NCBI RefSeq assembly: GCF_000165425.1
Contig: NW_001799650.1
Span: 255,183 to 319,182 of the forward strand
Origin: Paramecium tetraurelia
Taxonomy: Eukaryota > Ciliophora > Oligohymenophorea > Peniculida > Parameciidae
Direction: 5' to 3'
Length of the DNA: 64,000 nucleotides
Positions 61,401-64,000 of the stretch are shown here, piece by piece. The position numbers and the translations under genes are program-made. The first letter of the stretch is position 1; the number at the start of each line of letters is the position of its first letter. The notes beneath the pieces are model-generated. The model had not been told where the DNA came from and ran no database searches. It saw only the letters and a list, made by a program, of their open reading frames with translations.

Positions 61401-64000
61401 ATACGCTTATTGAATATTATATTCCTAAGTGTATTTTGTTTTTTTCTAGGTAATTTAAACGACTATTCTCTAAATTGTAACTTCAGCTTTTCCTAATTGC
61501 TAAAGCTTGTCAAGGATAATTTGAAGATGATAATTATTACAAACTTAAAATGTAGTAATGGTTCAATTTAATACTTGCGAATTATGTTAAAGCCACTTCA
61601 GTGTTGGTGTTGTCAGAAGAAGTAGTGGCTTTTATTTAATCTGTTTGAATTTTATCCTTAAATATACTTCCTTAGTAATAATGTTGACCTTGTACATCTT
61701 TGGCATGATGAAATAAATACTGATATAATAATGATGATAACTGGATTAAGCAAATATTAGCAATAAATTCACATATTTAATTTTACCTATTGCATGTGTT
61801 TAAAATGCACACTGACTCTTCTCAACAGCACACACAGTATTTCAAAGCACATTAATATGTTAATTTTATGACTTTTTGGAAATATTTAATTATTAATACT
61901 ATTTTAATCTCTTATTTTAATTTGAATTAACTATACATGTTGAAATAGGAACATTAATAAGAATGTGGATATGAATCGAACTTAAGCACAAGCAATATCT
62001 TTATAAATATTTGATTTTAAGTTAATCAAACACTGCATATGAACTTAGAAGAAGAAAATATGACCTATATTAAAAACCATTTCAAACTATCATATAAATT
62101 GTACTCATTTGTCATTTGGGATAATTTAAAATTACCTGCAAGCCCTTTTGCAGAATAAGTGCAGATTGATTGATACAACCAGCTCTATCATAATCAATAA
62201 TCTATAATTTTTACATTTATTACTGCACTTATAATAAAGCAGATAAGATTAATCTACAAAATTCTATTTAATAGATCCACATTTTTCCACTATTTCTTGA
62301 TAACTTTTGTACTAACTTATGAATATGGATTTTATCTAAATTCAAATCTATGTATAACATATATATATATACTTGTTTGTTAACTTGTTTAAGTAATATT
62401 TTTTGTAGGCTTACTAGAGACCAATTAAATATTTACTTTCTGCTTTAACTGTTGTACTATATTTATTTAATTATGGCAAAGTATCAATATTCATTAATTG
62501 ATATAATGAAACATATATAGAACAAGTTATTATCCGTTTCTGGAGAATAATTCAGATCCTAAATTTAAACTTTTACTTAAAATTTTTGGTCATTTTCAGA
62601 TAAAGGTAGTCTACAATCCAATCTATTTGGCAAGTTGTGAAAACAAAGGTGAATAATTTAACAGTTGGATTGAAAAGGAATTTGACCAACAACCAAAAAT
62701 ATTGATAGGCAACTTTTAAAATCCAAAAAACGCTAATACAGATTTTTTCATCACTACACTTTCTCAACAATACCTCTAAGTTATTTGGGAACTAAATATT
62801 GATTATTTATTCTAAGCAAATATAAAATCGCTTATTAATTAAAAGAGAAAAATATTATAGAGCAATAATCGAGATTTTTTGTGGATTTTATGTAAATTTT
62901 AAAATAGCCAAATTAAATTTGATTTTGCTGAAATTTACCGACTCGAAAGTATTAATAGACATAGTTAAATATAGATTGGCACTAAATGCTCTTCTGGAGC
63001 ATTTAGTGCCTATCTATAAAATGGATTCAATAAAATATTAATACTCTCCCTCTCTTCAGAAATAATATATTCAATAGGTTTATAATGAGTTACTAAGTAA
63101 GAATTAGAATTTAGTATTTCAAGAAAAGGTTAATGAAATCCGAGCAATAGTTTGAGCAATAGAATAATTGAATTCTCATCTTCTAAGGTAACTTAGAAAT
63201 AATCACTCGTAATTTTAATATCGTTTTTTAATATTCATTTTTAGAAAGATTGAATTGATATTTTGCAATTTACATCTAAGAATTTTTCACACAATTTAAC
63301 AATTATTGTATCATATTTTCATCACACTATTTTCAGATTGAGATCTAAATTTTCACTCAATATAAGGATGATCTAAGTCATACCTATTCAACTCTAATTA
63401 ATCCTAATTAATTATAGATCCTACAAGCTACCAATATTCTTATAGTGAATGTATATCGATTTTTTTATTCAAAAACTTATAGAGCTAGGGTCAATCTTAA
63501 ATTTGTAAAATTTCTGTATGAGTAAAATAAATTTTTGTTTTCACTATTGAACGCACTTAAGTAACTCTTTTCTAAATGACATCTATCTTAATAAGGGATT
63601 ATTATAAGTTTAATAGAATAAATTAATTATTTCAATAATTTGTTGTAAAAACTTTGTAATATAAACTGTCCATAGAGTTAACCTGTTTATCTGTATTATG
63701 AGCTGACTTGTGTATATGTAAACAGGATTGATGTAATTTATTAAAATAAATTTGATGAAGCTTACTTAAAAATATTTCATTATTTATTGAATTTAAATAG
63801 AAAATAATCTGATTAGCAATTTTTAATTGTTTTTTTTCACTATATATAAAATTAAAAATTTACCCTTCAAAAACTCTTTTATTAGGTTACAAGTTGACAA
63901 ATGTAAAAATTTTTGAGAATCAAAAGTTTATAATATTTGTTACGAAGAAATTTATGAAAAATACCCCTAAACTTATTATTTTATTTGAGGATATTAATGG
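61401..64000. other. Gene-free AT-rich end of the window
   Basis: No supported gene on either strand. Minus-strand frame 62573-62770 and a 28-codon plus-strand frame at about 63085 are the longest candidates and look like chance. The only striking structure is the hairpin at 62972-63017. There is no telomere repeat at the right edge. Confidence 0.5.
62972..63017. repeat. Long near-perfect hairpin
   Basis: Left arm GGCACTAAATGCTC (62978-62991) pairs perfectly with GAGCATTTAGTGCC (62997-63010) around a 5-nt loop TTCTG. Pairing extends outward six more base pairs past one mismatch, giving 21-nt arms. The arms are less AT-rich than their surroundings. Confidence 0.85.

Noticed and set aside
1..64000. 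tRNA, rRNA and CRISPR arrays
   Set aside because: No cloverleaf-like segment with an intact T-loop, no rRNA-like block and no regularly spaced repeat array was seen on either strand.
1..64000. Bacterial or viral origin suggested by very short standard-code frames
   Set aside because: Conserved proteins (RPSA, COPA, 14-3-3, VAC14, tRNase Z) read through only with TAA/TAG as Gln and with micro-introns, which is the Paramecium pattern.

Overview
The window reads as macronuclear DNA of a ciliate, most likely a Paramecium of the aurelia group. It is very AT-rich. Inside clearly conserved proteins TAA and TAG stand where glutamine belongs, and only TGA ends a gene. Most genes are cut by tiny introns of about 22-34 nt, usually GTA...TAG and fairly often ...AAG or ...CAG. 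Once the ciliate code and the introns are applied, most short standard-code reading frames merge into about 35 gene models packed on both strands with spacers of 20-300 nt. For most models the exon lengths sum to a multiple of three, which supports the splice choices.

Layout. 1-5.5 kb: the end of an unknown gene, an AGC kinase, a small coiled-coil protein, ribosomal protein uS2 (RPSA) and a C2-domain membrane protein. 5.6-16 kb: cytoskeletal and secretory genes: a long coiled-coil protein, a D-I-x-G repeat protein, a trichocyst matrix protein, a Dpy-30-like protein, an unknown 306-residue protein and a CEP131-like coiled-coil protein. 16-21 kb: coatomer alpha (COPA), an 86-residue membrane protein and an alpha/beta hydrolase, all on the minus strand and nearly touching. 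21-30 kb: a Cys-rich single-pass protein, a WD40 protein, an unknown large protein, a TBC1D22-like RabGAP and a Ser/Thr kinase. 30-42 kb: 14-3-3, a Rab GTPase, a RING protein, several unknown small or coiled-coil genes and V-ATPase subunit E. 42-54 kb: a giant TmcB-like membrane protein, VAC14 and a long-form tRNase Z.

From about 54 kb to the end no intact gene is visible. About 56.6-61.4 kb holds scattered Cys-rich frames separated by stops and frameshifts. I read it as a decayed surface-antigen gene. The last 2.6 kb is AT-rich and contains one strong hairpin.

Many of the recognised genes serve membrane traffic (COPA, Rab, RabGAP, VAC14, V-ATPase E), regulated secretion (trichocyst matrix protein) and cilia or basal bodies (CEP131-like and coiled-coil proteins). 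Eukaryotic neighbours need not be co-regulated, so I do not claim an operon. A few genes carry an unexplained single-base frame break or an in-frame TGA. These could be assembly errors or real lesions and are listed as findings.
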